Shown here: positions 25,814 to 34,779 of the stretch, in pieces
Position numbering within the stretch: position 1 is the stretch's first letter
Layout of the letters: each line of letters starts with the position of its first letter
Assembly: GCA_900770215.1 (NCBI GenBank)
Contig: CAAGJW010000017.1
Span: 10,345 to 74,344, forward strand
DNA from: Bacteroidales bacterium
GTDB taxonomy: Bacteria; Bacteroidota; Bacteroidia; Bacteroidales; Muribaculaceae
Length of the DNA stretch: 64,000 nucleotides
Direction of reading: 5' to 3'
Translations under genes and position numbers: made by a program
The notes under the pieces: model-generated
Databases searched by the model: none
What the model was told of the DNA's origin: nothing
What the model saw: the letters and a program-made list of their open reading frames with translations, nothing else

Positions 25814-26371
25814 ATGGAACTCAGATGCCCCCATTGTGGTAAATTGCTCGCGATGTCGCTCCAGGAGCTGGCATCGAGCAACGGCGTGGTGGTGTGCCCG
25901 CAGTGCCTGGGCGAGTTCAAGGCCCAGCATGTAGACCTGAGCGGCATCAAGCCCTCGCGCCCCAGGCGCCAGGCCCCCAAGCCCGGTCGGGCATCGACGA
26001 CTCAGGCCGTAGTCGCCGCGGTCTATTGCCACCACTGCGGCAAGCGGCTGCCTGCTGCCCAGCTCAACTATTGTCCCTATTGCGGCAACCCGCTCAGTTT
26101 CGACGACACCTCGGCAGGCAACAAGGTTGCGGCCACTGCATCGCCTGAAAAGAAACCGCAGCGGCACCTCGACCAGGATGGCGGCGGCGAGACCCCTCGC
26201 ACGGTGAACACCGAGTTGCTCAACGCCCCGCTGCACTTCCGCCCCGAGCTTCACACGCGCGACTTGAAGGAGGAGCCGGCAAGCCTGCCGGTGCGCATCG
26301 TGTGCTGGCTGGTCATCGTGGCGCTCATTGCCCTGTTTTTCTTTATCGTGTATATGGGCAACAAGGCATAA
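25814..26371 (+). CDS. Double zinc-ribbon protein with C-terminal membrane anchor
   Basis: Unassigned protein of 185 residues. Two metal-binding modules are visible: an N-terminal ribbon with CPHCGK (from residue 5) and VVCPQCLGEF, and a second with YCHHCGKRL and YCPYCGNPL (about 73-95). A polar linker rich in Asp, Gly and Pro follows, then one transmembrane helix (IVCWLVIVALIALFFFIVYM) at the extreme C-terminus. The layout predicts a tail-anchored inner-membrane protein with a cytoplasmic zinc domain. Its own promoter and a short gap to manC suggest it is either monocistronic or read through. No known function. Confidence 0.75.
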   Translation: MELRCPHCGKLLAMSLQELASSNGVVVCPQCLGEFKAQHVDLSGIKPSRPRRQAPKPGRASTTQAVVAAVYCHHCGKRLPAAQLNYCPYCGNPLSFDDTSAGNKVAATASPEKKPQRHLDQDGGGETPRTVNTELLNAPLHFRPELHTRDLKEEPASLPVRIVCWLVIVALIALFFFIVYMGNKA

Positions 26372-26374
26372 AAT

Positions 26375-26406
26375 TTTGGTAATTAGCGCAAAAAACACTA
26401 CCTTAG
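26375..26406 (+). promoter_or_regulatory. Promoter of the mannose-1-phosphate guanylyltransferase gene
   Basis: TTTG (26375-26378), 20-base spacer, TACCTTAG (26399-26406). The -33 box is perfect and the -7 box differs in one base. The start codon is 53 bases downstream. Confidence 0.6.
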
Positions 26407-26459
26407 CGCTGGCGAAAGCATATAATACTACAACACATCAATTAAAACAACTGGAAGTA

Positions 26460-27542
26460 ATGAACAACAGCGATCGTTATTGCGTGATCATGTGCGGCGG
26501 CGTGGGCAGCCGCTTCTGGCCCTACAGCCGTGCCAACAAGCCTAAGCAGTTTATCGATTTCCTGGGCACGGGGCAAAGCCTGCTGCAACTCACCGTGGAA
26601 CGCCTCAAGGGTGTGGTGCCCGAAGAGAACCTCATCTTGCTCACCAACGAGCAGTATGCCAGCCTCATCAAGGAGCAGCTGCCGCAAGTCAAAGACTCGC
26701 AAATCCTGCTCGAGCCCGCCCGCCGCAACACTGCGCCATGCAACGCCTGGGCGGCCTATCACATACATGCCCTCAACCCCAATGCCAAAATCATGGTGGC
26801 ACCGAGCGACCACTTGATATTGCGCCGCGAGGACTTCCGCCAGAGCGTGCTCAAGGCCTTCGACTTTATCGAGCGCAACGATGTGCTGCTCACCTTCGGT
26901 GTGAAGCCCAGCAGGCCCGAGACCGGATATGGCTACATTCAGGTGGGCGAGCCCTTCGATGCCGACTTCTCGCGCGTGAAAACCTTCACCGAGAAGCCCA
27001 ATCTGGAGCTGGCCAAGGTGTTTCTTGAGAGCGGCGAGTTCTTCTGGAACTCGGGCATGTTCTTCTGGAAGTCGGCGGCGATCATCAAGGCCATCGGCAC
27101 CTATGCCCCCGAGGTGGCTGCATGCTTCGAGGCTGGCTCTGGCGCCATAGGCACCCCCGAGGAGCAGGTTTACATCAATGCCAACTATCCCTCGTGCCCC
27201 AACATCTCGATCGACTATGCCGTGATGGAAAAGGCGCCCAACGTGTGCGTCGAGCGTGTCGACTTCGGGTGGACCGACCTGGGCACCTGGGGCGCCCTCT
27301 ACGACGTCTCGCCCAAGACGCGCGACGGCAATGTGACACAAAACAGCAAGACGATGCTCTTCGACAGCCACGACAACGTGATCGCCGTCAAGGGCGACAA
27401 GCTCGTTGTGGCCTCGGGGCTCAACGACTATATTGTGGCCGATGCCGACGATGCCCTGCTCATCGTGCCCCGCAGCGATGAGCAAAAAATACGCAACTAT
27501 GTGAACGAGGTGAAAATGACCTTCGGCGACAAGTATCTGTAA
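26460..27542 (+). CDS. manC: Mannose-1-phosphate guanylyltransferase
   Basis: Makes GDP-mannose from mannose 1-phosphate and GTP for surface polysaccharides. The 360-residue protein has the nucleotidyltransferase signature MCGGVGSRFWPYSRANKPKQF at about 11-31, LEPARRNTAPCNAW, VAPSDHLI, the FTEKPNLE loop and FFWNSGMFFWK. It lacks the C-terminal phosphomannose isomerase domain of bifunctional enzymes. The gene stands alone between its promoter and a strong hairpin, converging with the deacetylase gene. Confidence 0.92.
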   Translation: MNNSDRYCVIMCGGVGSRFWPYSRANKPKQFIDFLGTGQSLLQLTVERLKGVVPEENLILLTNEQYASLIKEQLPQVKDSQILLEPARRNTAPCNAWAAYHIHALNPNAKIMVAPSDHLILRREDFRQSVLKAFDFIERNDVLLTFGVKPSRPETGYGYIQVGEPFDADFSRVKTFTEKPNLELAKVFLESGEFFWNSGMFFWKSAAIIKAIGTYAPEVAACFEAGSGAIGTPEEQVYINANYPSCPNISIDYAVMEKAPNVCVERVDFGWTDLGTWGALYDVSPKTRDGNVTQNSKTMLFDSHDNVIAVKGDKLVVASGLNDYIVADADDALLIVPRSDEQKIRNYVNEVKMTFGDKYL

Positions 27543-27575
27543 CGGCGCCCGCCGCGTGCCTGCAAGATGATAACA

Positions 27576-27617
27576 CACGGGGCCCGCTTCCTGCACTGGC
27601 AAGAAGCGGGCCCCGTG
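27576..27617. terminator. Bidirectional terminator between convergent genes
   Basis: Perfect 15-bp stem, arms 27576-27590 (CACGGGGCCCGCTTC) and 27603-27617, with a 12-base loop. It sits between manC (plus) and the deacetylase (minus), 33 and 20 bases from the two stops. No clean T-run on either side, so efficiency may rest on the stem. Confidence 0.7.
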
Positions 27618-27637
27618 GTTGCGTTGTAGCGGCTGTG

Positions 27638-28654
27638 TCAGTTGGGCCACATGCCGTGTTCGCCGTGGTGGCACACGTAGTCGGTGCTCTTGATGGTGCC
27701 AAACTTGTAGCCCTGGGCCTTGAAGTACTTGATAATCGCGGGCAGGGCCTCGACGGTGGTTTTCTTGGCGGCGGCATCGTGCATGAGCAGGCACATCTGC
27801 GGGTGATAGGTGTGGCAGGCGCTGTTCACGAGCGTGGTCACGGGCACGTGGTTGCCGTCGGCGTCTTTCGAGTCGAGGCTCCAGTCCACATATTGGTAAC
27901 CGCGCTTGAGCAGTGCGGTCTTGAGCGTGTCGATCCACTGGCGGTTGCCGGGGTGGTAGCGGCGGTACACGTGGTTGCTGCTGCCGCCGGGGAAGCGCAC
28001 GATGCGCGTGCGCTGACCGGTGTATTTCTCAATCACCTGCTCTATGCGCTCCAGGTCGGCCATGTAGGCATCAATGCTGGAGTAGATCTTGAAGCTGTGG
28101 CTGTAGGAGTGGGCGGCCACCACGTTGCCCTCGTGCACGGCCTGGGTCATGTAGGGCAGGCTCTTGGGCCACTGCGCGGTGACAAAGAAGGTGGCCTTCA
28201 CGCCGTTGTCGCGCAATATCTTGAGGATGTGGGGCGTGTTGGGCGACGGGCCGTCGTCGAAGGTGAGGTAGATGATCTTCTCCTTGGGGTCGATCACCTC
28301 GATGCTGGTCCTGGCCTGCGCCACGTTGCCTGCCTCGTTCTCGGCATAGAACACCACGGGGTACTCGCCGGCTTTCTTCAGGTCGACGGCCGAGGAGTCG
28401 ATGGCAATCTTCACCTGGCGGTGCGTGCTGTCGGTATACTCCACGTTGTTCATGTAGTCGGGGCGCCCGTTGGTTGCCACCTGCATGGGGAAGGCCTCGA
28501 GGGTGGGCGCGACGGTGTCGCCCGCGTTTTGCTTTTCTGCTACAGATGCCGGATTGCCCTGTGCCTGCTTGGCGTGGACATAGATGGCCGTGGCTGCCAG
28601 CATCGCTACAATCAAGGCCAGAGCAATCCCGATGCGAGATTTTCTTGTGTTCAT
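27638..28654 (-). CDS. Polysaccharide deacetylase (NodB domain), exported
   Basis: Carbohydrate esterase family 4-type protein of 338 residues, probably N-deacetylating a cell-wall or surface glycan. An N-terminal membrane/signal segment (IGIALALIVAMLAATAIYV, 8-26) is followed by an Ig-like module (about 55-122). The NodB domain begins with the metal/catalytic TFDDGPS (131-137); the two metal His are in HSYSH (182-186) and the Arg in RFPGG (219-223). LLMHDAAAKKTT near residue 295 supplies the C-terminal catalytic His. It reads away from cvpA across a short divergent promoter region. Confidence 0.9.
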   Translation of the reverse strand: MNTRKSRIGIALALIVAMLAATAIYVHAKQAQGNPASVAEKQNAGDTVAPTLEAFPMQVATNGRPDYMNNVEYTDSTHRQVKIAIDSSAVDLKKAGEYPVVFYAENEAGNVAQARTSIEVIDPKEKIIYLTFDDGPSPNTPHILKILRDNGVKATFFVTAQWPKSLPYMTQAVHEGNVVAAHSYSHSFKIYSSIDAYMADLERIEQVIEKYTGQRTRIVRFPGGSSNHVYRRYHPGNRQWIDTLKTALLKRGYQYVDWSLDSKDADGNHVPVTTLVNSACHTYHPQMCLLMHDAAAKKTTVEALPAIIKYFKAQGYKFGTIKSTDYVCHHGEHGMWPN

Positions 28655-28736
28655 TATCTTTTTTTGACTATTCAGTAAAATATTGCCGCTGTGCTCACTC
28701 TTTTAAAATGATAGCATAACAGATAAAAATTGGTTG

Positions 28737-28768
28737 CAAAATTAATGAAAAAAACTGAATATTTCGAA
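28737..28768 (-). promoter_or_regulatory. Promoter of the polysaccharide deacetylase gene
   Basis: On the minus strand TTCG (28765-28768), 20-base spacer, TAATTTTG (28737-28744). Its -33 region overlaps that of the divergent cvpA promoter. Confidence 0.45.
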
Positions 28769-28793
28769 CTCTCAACTATTTTTAGTATTTTTG
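28762..28793 (+). promoter_or_regulatory. Promoter of the cvpA-suf operon
   Basis: TTTC (28762-28765), 20-base spacer, TATTTTTG (28786-28793). The start codon of cvpA is 25 bases downstream. No Fur- or IscR-like operator could be recognised. Confidence 0.5.
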
Positions 28794-28818
28794 CATCCTT
28801 AAATAAGTAAGGGGCACG

Positions 28819-29397
28819 ATGGCTGCAATCGACATTCTCATTCTTGTGGTGCTCGCAGTGGGGACCGTGCATGGTTTTCGCAAGGGAATCATCGACAGGC
28901 TCTCGTGGGCAGCAGGCATCGTGGCAGGCTTGGCGGCCTGCTGGATACTGGGGGCGCGGGCTGTCGACCTGTTCTGCATGCTGTGCCCGTCGCATGCGCA
29001 GTGGCCCGCGCCGCGGCTCACTGCGAGTGTAGCGGCCCTGGCCATGCTCTTTGCCCTGGTCTACCTCTCCTGCCGTGTGGCCGGGCTTGCGGTCAAGAGC
29101 GTGTCGTTCAAGCTCAAGCTGGGCGGCCTCGACAGGGCTGCCGGTGCCGTGGCAGGCTTGGTCATGACCGTGCTTGTGGTGGGGCTTGTGCTCGATGCGG
29201 CACTCTTGCTCAGGCCGCGTGCCGCCGTGCTCGACAGGGCGCTGCAGCGGCGCGACCCGGTGCTGGTGATGACCATGATGGCCGCCCCGCTCATGCTGGG
29301 TGCCGACTCGGTGAGCCTGGATTTGCCGGCAGCGCCTGCCCCAAGTGTTGAAAAGGAAAACATGTATTCTGCCTCAAGGCAGGGTGCAACATCATAG
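28819..29397 (+). CDS. CvpA family inner-membrane protein
   Basis: Membrane protein of 192 residues with four hydrophobic helices (about 3-20, 26-46, 70-92 and 110-132) and the family start AAIDILILVVLAVGTVHGFRKGIIDRLSWAAG. CvpA was named for colicin V production; its general role is envelope-related and poorly understood. The C-terminus after helix four is a short polar tail. The gene is first in the operon: sufB starts 8 bases after its stop, which ties it to iron-sulfur cluster assembly transcriptionally. Base composition matches the neighbours. Confidence 0.85.
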   Translation: MAAIDILILVVLAVGTVHGFRKGIIDRLSWAAGIVAGLAACWILGARAVDLFCMLCPSHAQWPAPRLTASVAALAMLFALVYLSCRVAGLAVKSVSFKLKLGGLDRAAGAVAGLVMTVLVVGLVLDAALLLRPRAAVLDRALQRRDPVLVMTMMAAPLMLGADSVSLDLPAAPAPSVEKENMYSASRQGATS

Positions 29398-29405
29398 TGT
29401 AGAAT

Positions 29406-30872
<1,467 letters not shown>

Positions 30873-30938
30873 AACATGCGAAACAGTGATTTTATCAATT
30901 GCGGCCAGCAGCCGCGCAAGTTATAGAAAACAAACAAC

Positions 30939-31706
30939 ATGTTAATAGTAAAAGATTTACATGCCTCAATCGAGGGCAAAGAGATATTGAAAGGCATCAA
31001 CCTCACAGTCAAGCCGGGCGAGGTGCATGCCATCATGGGTCCCAACGGCTCGGGCAAGTCGACGCTGAGCGCTGTGCTCACAGGCAATCCGGCCTTCACG
31101 GTCACTGGCGGCAGTGCCACCTTCTACGGCAAGGACCTGCTGGCCATGAAGCCCGAGGACCGCGCCCACGAGGGCCTGTTTCTGAGCTTCCAGTACCCAG
31201 TTGAGATACCGGGCGTGTCGATGGTCAACTTCATGCGCACCGCCATCAACGAGAAGCGCAAGTACTACAACGAGCCGCCGCTCTCGGCCAGCGACTTCCT
31301 CAAGCTCATGCGTGAGAAGCGGGCTGTGGTGCAACTCGACAACAAGCTCGCCTCGCGTGCCGTGAACGAGGGCTTCTCGGGTGGTGAGAAGAAGCGCAAC
31401 GAGATTTTCCAGATGGCCATGCTCGAGCCGCGCCTCAGCATCCTCGACGAGACCGACAGCGGTCTCGACATCGACGCCCTGCGCATCGTGGCCAGCGGCG
31501 TCAACAAGCTCAAGACAGCCAACAACGCCACCATCGTCATCACCCACTACGAGCGCCTGCTCGACTACATCAAGCCCGACTTTGTGCACGTGCTCTACAA
31601 GGGACGCATCGTCATGAGCGCCGGCCCCGAGCTGGCCAAGGAGCTTGAAGAGCGCGGCTACGACTGGATCAAGGCCCAGGTCGACGGCGATGCTGCCGGC
31701 AAGTAG
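30939..31706 (+). CDS. sufC: Fe-S cluster assembly ATPase SufC
   Basis: ABC-type ATPase of the SufBC2D complex, 255 residues, soluble. Walker A GPNGSGKST (34-42), ABC signature EGFSGGEKKRNEI (about 143-155), Walker B LSILDETDSGLDIDAL and the switch His in ITHYERLLDYI. The Q-loop is FLSFQYPVEIPG. Standard length and operon position. Confidence 0.96.
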   Translation: MLIVKDLHASIEGKEILKGINLTVKPGEVHAIMGPNGSGKSTLSAVLTGNPAFTVTGGSATFYGKDLLAMKPEDRAHEGLFLSFQYPVEIPGVSMVNFMRTAINEKRKYYNEPPLSASDFLKLMREKRAVVQLDNKLASRAVNEGFSGGEKKRNEIFQMAMLEPRLSILDETDSGLDIDALRIVASGVNKLKTANNATIVITHYERLLDYIKPDFVHVLYKGRIVMSAGPELAKELEERGYDWIKAQVDGDAAGK

Positions 31707-31754
31707 CCTCACGCGATAGGCTTTAAATCAACTCTATTTTTCTTCAATAAAACT

Positions 31755-33119
31755 ATGACGGCATTAGATCAATATATCGACTTGTACACCCAGCATCGCG
31801 AGGCGCTCGAGGCCCATGCCCCGGCGGCGCTCAACGCCTTGCGCCCCAAGGCGCTCAAGGCGCTCGACGGTGCCCGCCTGCCCCGCAAGGGCGAGGAGGA
31901 CTATGAGGGCACCGACCTCGAGCAGGCCTTTACCCCCGACTACGGTGTGAACCTGAACCGCACCCCCTTCACCGCCGACCCTGGCCACGCTTTCAACTGC
32001 GACGTGCCCAACATGAGCACCTGCCTCTACTTTTTCTACAACGACATCTTCAGCCCCAGCCGCACGGCACGCCAGCTGCCCGGCGGGGTGGTGGTGGAGT
32101 CGCTGGCCCAAGCCCAGCGCAATCATCCCGAGATACTCGAGAAGTACCTGGGCAGTCTTGCCGACCTGTCGAAGCCCGAGGTGGCACTCAACACCCTGCT
32201 GGCCCAGGACGGCATGCTGGTCTACATCCCCGACGGCGTAACGGCCGAGAAACCCATACAGCTGGTCAACATCTACAACGCGGCCGCCCCGGTCATGGCC
32301 GTGAGGCGCCTGCTCGTGGTCGTGGGCGAGAATGCCCACGCCAGGATGCTCGTGTGCGACCACACGCAGAACGGCGGCGTCGACTACCTGGGCAGCCAGG
32401 TGGTAGAGATCGTGGCGCTCAAGGATGCCACCTTCGACTACTACGACCTGGAGGAGACCGATGCCTCGACCCATCGCGTGTCGTCGGTCTTTGTCGACCA
32501 GCGCGAGGGCAGCAATGTGCTCGTCGACGGCATGACGCTCCTGAACGGCTTCACCCGCAACGACTACTATGTGAACGTCAACGGCGAGCACTGCCAGACC
32601 CAGCTGCTGGGCATGACCATCGCCTCGGGCACGCAGCACGTCGACAACCACACCCTGCTGTGCCACAACAAGCCCAATTGCCACAGCAACGAGATGTTTA
32701 AGTATGTGCTCAACGACGAGGCCGTGGGCGCCTTTGCCGGCAAGATCCTGGTCAAGCCTGGCTGCCCCAAGACCGACGCCTACCAGGGCAACCGCAATAT
32801 CGTGGCAGCCCCCACGGCCAAGATGTACAGCAAGCCACAGCTCGAGATCTACACCGACGATGTGCAGTGTTCCCACGGCACGGCCATAGGCCAGCTCGAC
32901 GAGGAGGCCCTGTTCTACATGCGCACCCGCGGCATCCCCCTCGACCAGGCCCGCATGCTGCTCATGCAGGCCTTTGTCGACGATGTGATCGACGGCGTGC
33001 GCCTCGACGCCCTCAAAGACCGCCTGCGCCACCTGGTGGAGAAGCGCTTCCAGGGCAAGATGGCCATGTGCCAGTCGTGCGCCAGTGCCGGCTGCAACAG
33101 CAAGATTGAAAGATTCTAA
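31755..33119 (+). CDS. sufD: Fe-S cluster assembly protein SufD
   Basis: Partner of SufB in the scaffold complex, 454 residues. N-terminal part is helical; the beta-helix core shows LVYIPDGVTAEKPIQLVN, DYLGSQVVEIVALKDATFDYYDLEE, HCQTQLLGMTIASGTQHVDNHTLLCHNKPNC and the SufD/SufB signature CPKTDAYQGNRNIVAAPTAK, PQLEIYTDDVQCSHGTAIGQLDEEALFYMRTRGI. It ends with CQSCASAGCNSKIERF, a Cys-rich tail worth noting because three Cys lie within eight residues. sufS starts 65 bases later. Confidence 0.94.
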   Translation: MTALDQYIDLYTQHREALEAHAPAALNALRPKALKALDGARLPRKGEEDYEGTDLEQAFTPDYGVNLNRTPFTADPGHAFNCDVPNMSTCLYFFYNDIFSPSRTARQLPGGVVVESLAQAQRNHPEILEKYLGSLADLSKPEVALNTLLAQDGMLVYIPDGVTAEKPIQLVNIYNAAAPVMAVRRLLVVVGENAHARMLVCDHTQNGGVDYLGSQVVEIVALKDATFDYYDLEETDASTHRVSSVFVDQREGSNVLVDGMTLLNGFTRNDYYVNVNGEHCQTQLLGMTIASGTQHVDNHTLLCHNKPNCHSNEMFKYVLNDEAVGAFAGKILVKPGCPKTDAYQGNRNIVAAPTAKMYSKPQLEIYTDDVQCSHGTAIGQLDEEALFYMRTRGIPLDQARMLLMQAFVDDVIDGVRLDALKDRLRHLVEKRFQGKMAMCQSCASAGCNSKIERF

Positions 33120-33163
33120 TCACACACGCGCACACACACATATATATAATACACACAGCAATT
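33119..33163 (+). repeat. CA/TA dinucleotide tract between sufD and sufS
   Basis: The sufD stop is followed by runs of CA (33119-33140), TA (33140-33148) and CA again (33150-33157). The tract lies in the 65-base intercistronic gap, 25-60 bases before the sufS start. Such runs can slip during replication and could change spacing or mRNA structure. Confidence 0.6.
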
Positions 33164-33184
33164 TTCTATATATAAAATCAGAGC

Positions 33185-34405
33185 ATGTCACAGCAATTAG
33201 ACATCGACCAAATCAGGGCCCAGTACCCTATACTCACCCGCAAGATCGACGGGCACGACTTGATATATCTCGACAACGCTGCCACCTCGCAGACTCCGCG
33301 CTGCGTGGTGCAGGCCATCGAAGACATGTACTACATGCACAAGGCCAACGTGCATCGCGGTGTGCACACCATCTCACAGGAGGCTACCGACCGTGTCGAG
33401 GCCACGCGCGAGAAGGTGCGCGACTACATCAACGCCGGCTCCACGCAGGAGATTGTCTTCACCCGCGGCACCACCGAGTCGATCAACCTGGTAGCGTCGA
33501 CCTTTGGCGACATGCTCTACAACGGCGACGAGATCATCGTCACGGCCATGGAGCACCACAGCAACATCGTGCCCTGGCAGCTCATAGGGCGGCGCAAGCG
33601 AGTGCGCCTGCGCGTGGTGCCGGTGAGCGACCGCGGCGAGTGCGACCTCGATGCCTACGAGGACCTGTTTACCGACGCTACCCGCTTTGTGGCGCTCACC
33701 CACGTGAGCAACGTGCTGGGCACTGTCAACCCCGTGAAAGAGATGATAGCCATTGCCCACCGCCACGGCGTGCCGGTGCTCATCGACGGCGCCCAGGCCA
33801 TGCCCCACCTGCGTGTCGATGTCAGGGACCTGGACTGCGACTTCTATGCCTTCTCGAGCCACAAGATGTACGGGCCCACCGGCGTGGGCGTGCTCTATGG
33901 CAAGCACCACTGGCTCAACACCATGGCACCCTACCAGGGCGGCGGCGAGATGATAGGCAATGTCACCTTTGAGCACACCACCTTTGCCGACCTCCCCTTC
34001 AAGTTTGAGGCCGGCACGCCCGACTATGTCGACGTGGCCGCCTTCGGCGCCGCCATCGACTACCTCAAGGAGCTGGGCGTGGAAAACATTGCCGCCCACG
34101 AGCACGAGCTTCTCGAGGAGGCCACCCGCGAGCTGCTCGAGATACCAGGCATGCGCATCTTTGGCACCCAGACGGGCAAGGGCGCCGTCATCTCCTTTCT
34201 GGTGGGCGACATCAGCAGCTACGACATGGGCCTGCTGCTCGACAAGCTGGGCATTGCCGTGCGCACGGGGCACCACTGCGCCCAGCCCCTGATGCAGCGC
34301 TATGGCGTGCAGGGCATGGTGCGCGCCTCTTTTGCCGTCTACAACACGCTCGACGAGGTGCACCGCTTCACGGCCGCCGTCAAGCGCGTGGCCAGCATGT
34401 TCTGA
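33185..34405 (+). CDS. sufS: Cysteine desulfurase SufS
   Basis: PLP-dependent group II cysteine desulfurase, 406 residues, supplying persulfide sulfur to SufBCD. YLDNAATSQTP at about 28, MEHHSNIVPWQ, SNVLGTVNPV, LIDGAQAMPH and the Schiff-base Lys in FSSHKMYGPTGVG. The catalytic Cys is in VRTGHHCAQPLM near the C-terminus, and RASFAVYNT follows. Last gene of the suf operon; a long hairpin follows. No SufE or SufU partner gene is in the window. Confidence 0.96.
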   Translation: MSQQLDIDQIRAQYPILTRKIDGHDLIYLDNAATSQTPRCVVQAIEDMYYMHKANVHRGVHTISQEATDRVEATREKVRDYINAGSTQEIVFTRGTTESINLVASTFGDMLYNGDEIIVTAMEHHSNIVPWQLIGRRKRVRLRVVPVSDRGECDLDAYEDLFTDATRFVALTHVSNVLGTVNPVKEMIAIAHRHGVPVLIDGAQAMPHLRVDVRDLDCDFYAFSSHKMYGPTGVGVLYGKHHWLNTMAPYQGGGEMIGNVTFEHTTFADLPFKFEAGTPDYVDVAAFGAAIDYLKELGVENIAAHEHELLEEATRELLEIPGMRIFGTQTGKGAVISFLVGDISSYDMGLLLDKLGIAVRTGHHCAQPLMQRYGVQGMVRASFAVYNTLDEVHRFTAAVKRVASMF

Positions 34406-34438
34406 CCCCATCCCCGTTGCGTGTGCAATCGATTGAAC

Positions 34439-34530
34439 AATGCAGGCGATTGTGTGAGCGCCATTCCGTTGAGTGAGAGCCCCTCGATTGAATAGGCAAA
34501 AAACACACACAATCGCCTGCATTTTTATTT
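34439..34530 (+). terminator. 18-bp inverted repeat with long loop after sufS
   Basis: Arms 34439-34456 and 34506-34523 are perfectly complementary over 18 bases (GCAGGCGATTGTGTG in the left arm), with a 49-base loop, and the right arm runs into TTTATTTTG. This can end the suf transcript. The loop is unusually long and partly repeats the TCGATTGAA found just before the left arm (34429-34437 and 34483-34491). Confidence 0.6.
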
Positions 34531-34561
34531 TGCCGTGCGCAATGGCTGCACAGGTTGCCTT

Positions 34562-34569
34562 TACCTTTG
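34562..34569 (+). promoter_or_regulatory. Possible -7 box for the type I restriction operon
   Basis: TACCTTTG, a consensus -7 box without a -33 partner at 20 bases. The leader to hsdM at 34780 would be about 205 bases. A weaker TAACTTTA occurs at 34653-34660. Nothing else is recognised in 34531-34779. Confidence 0.35.
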
Positions 34570-34779
34570 CAATGCCAGGCAGGGCTCCTGCGCTCTCGGG
34601 CAGTCCGTGTAAAAATACTTGCCCACAGGCCGTGCTATTCAAGAAAAATGCTTAACTTTATCATTCAAAACATGCTGACTGGTTGCTCTGTTTCGGCCCC
34701 CTGGCGCCTATATCCTCGCGCTGCAGGGCAGTAGTTGCCCGCATGTCAACATGTTTAACCGAAACTAAAATCAAGATAT

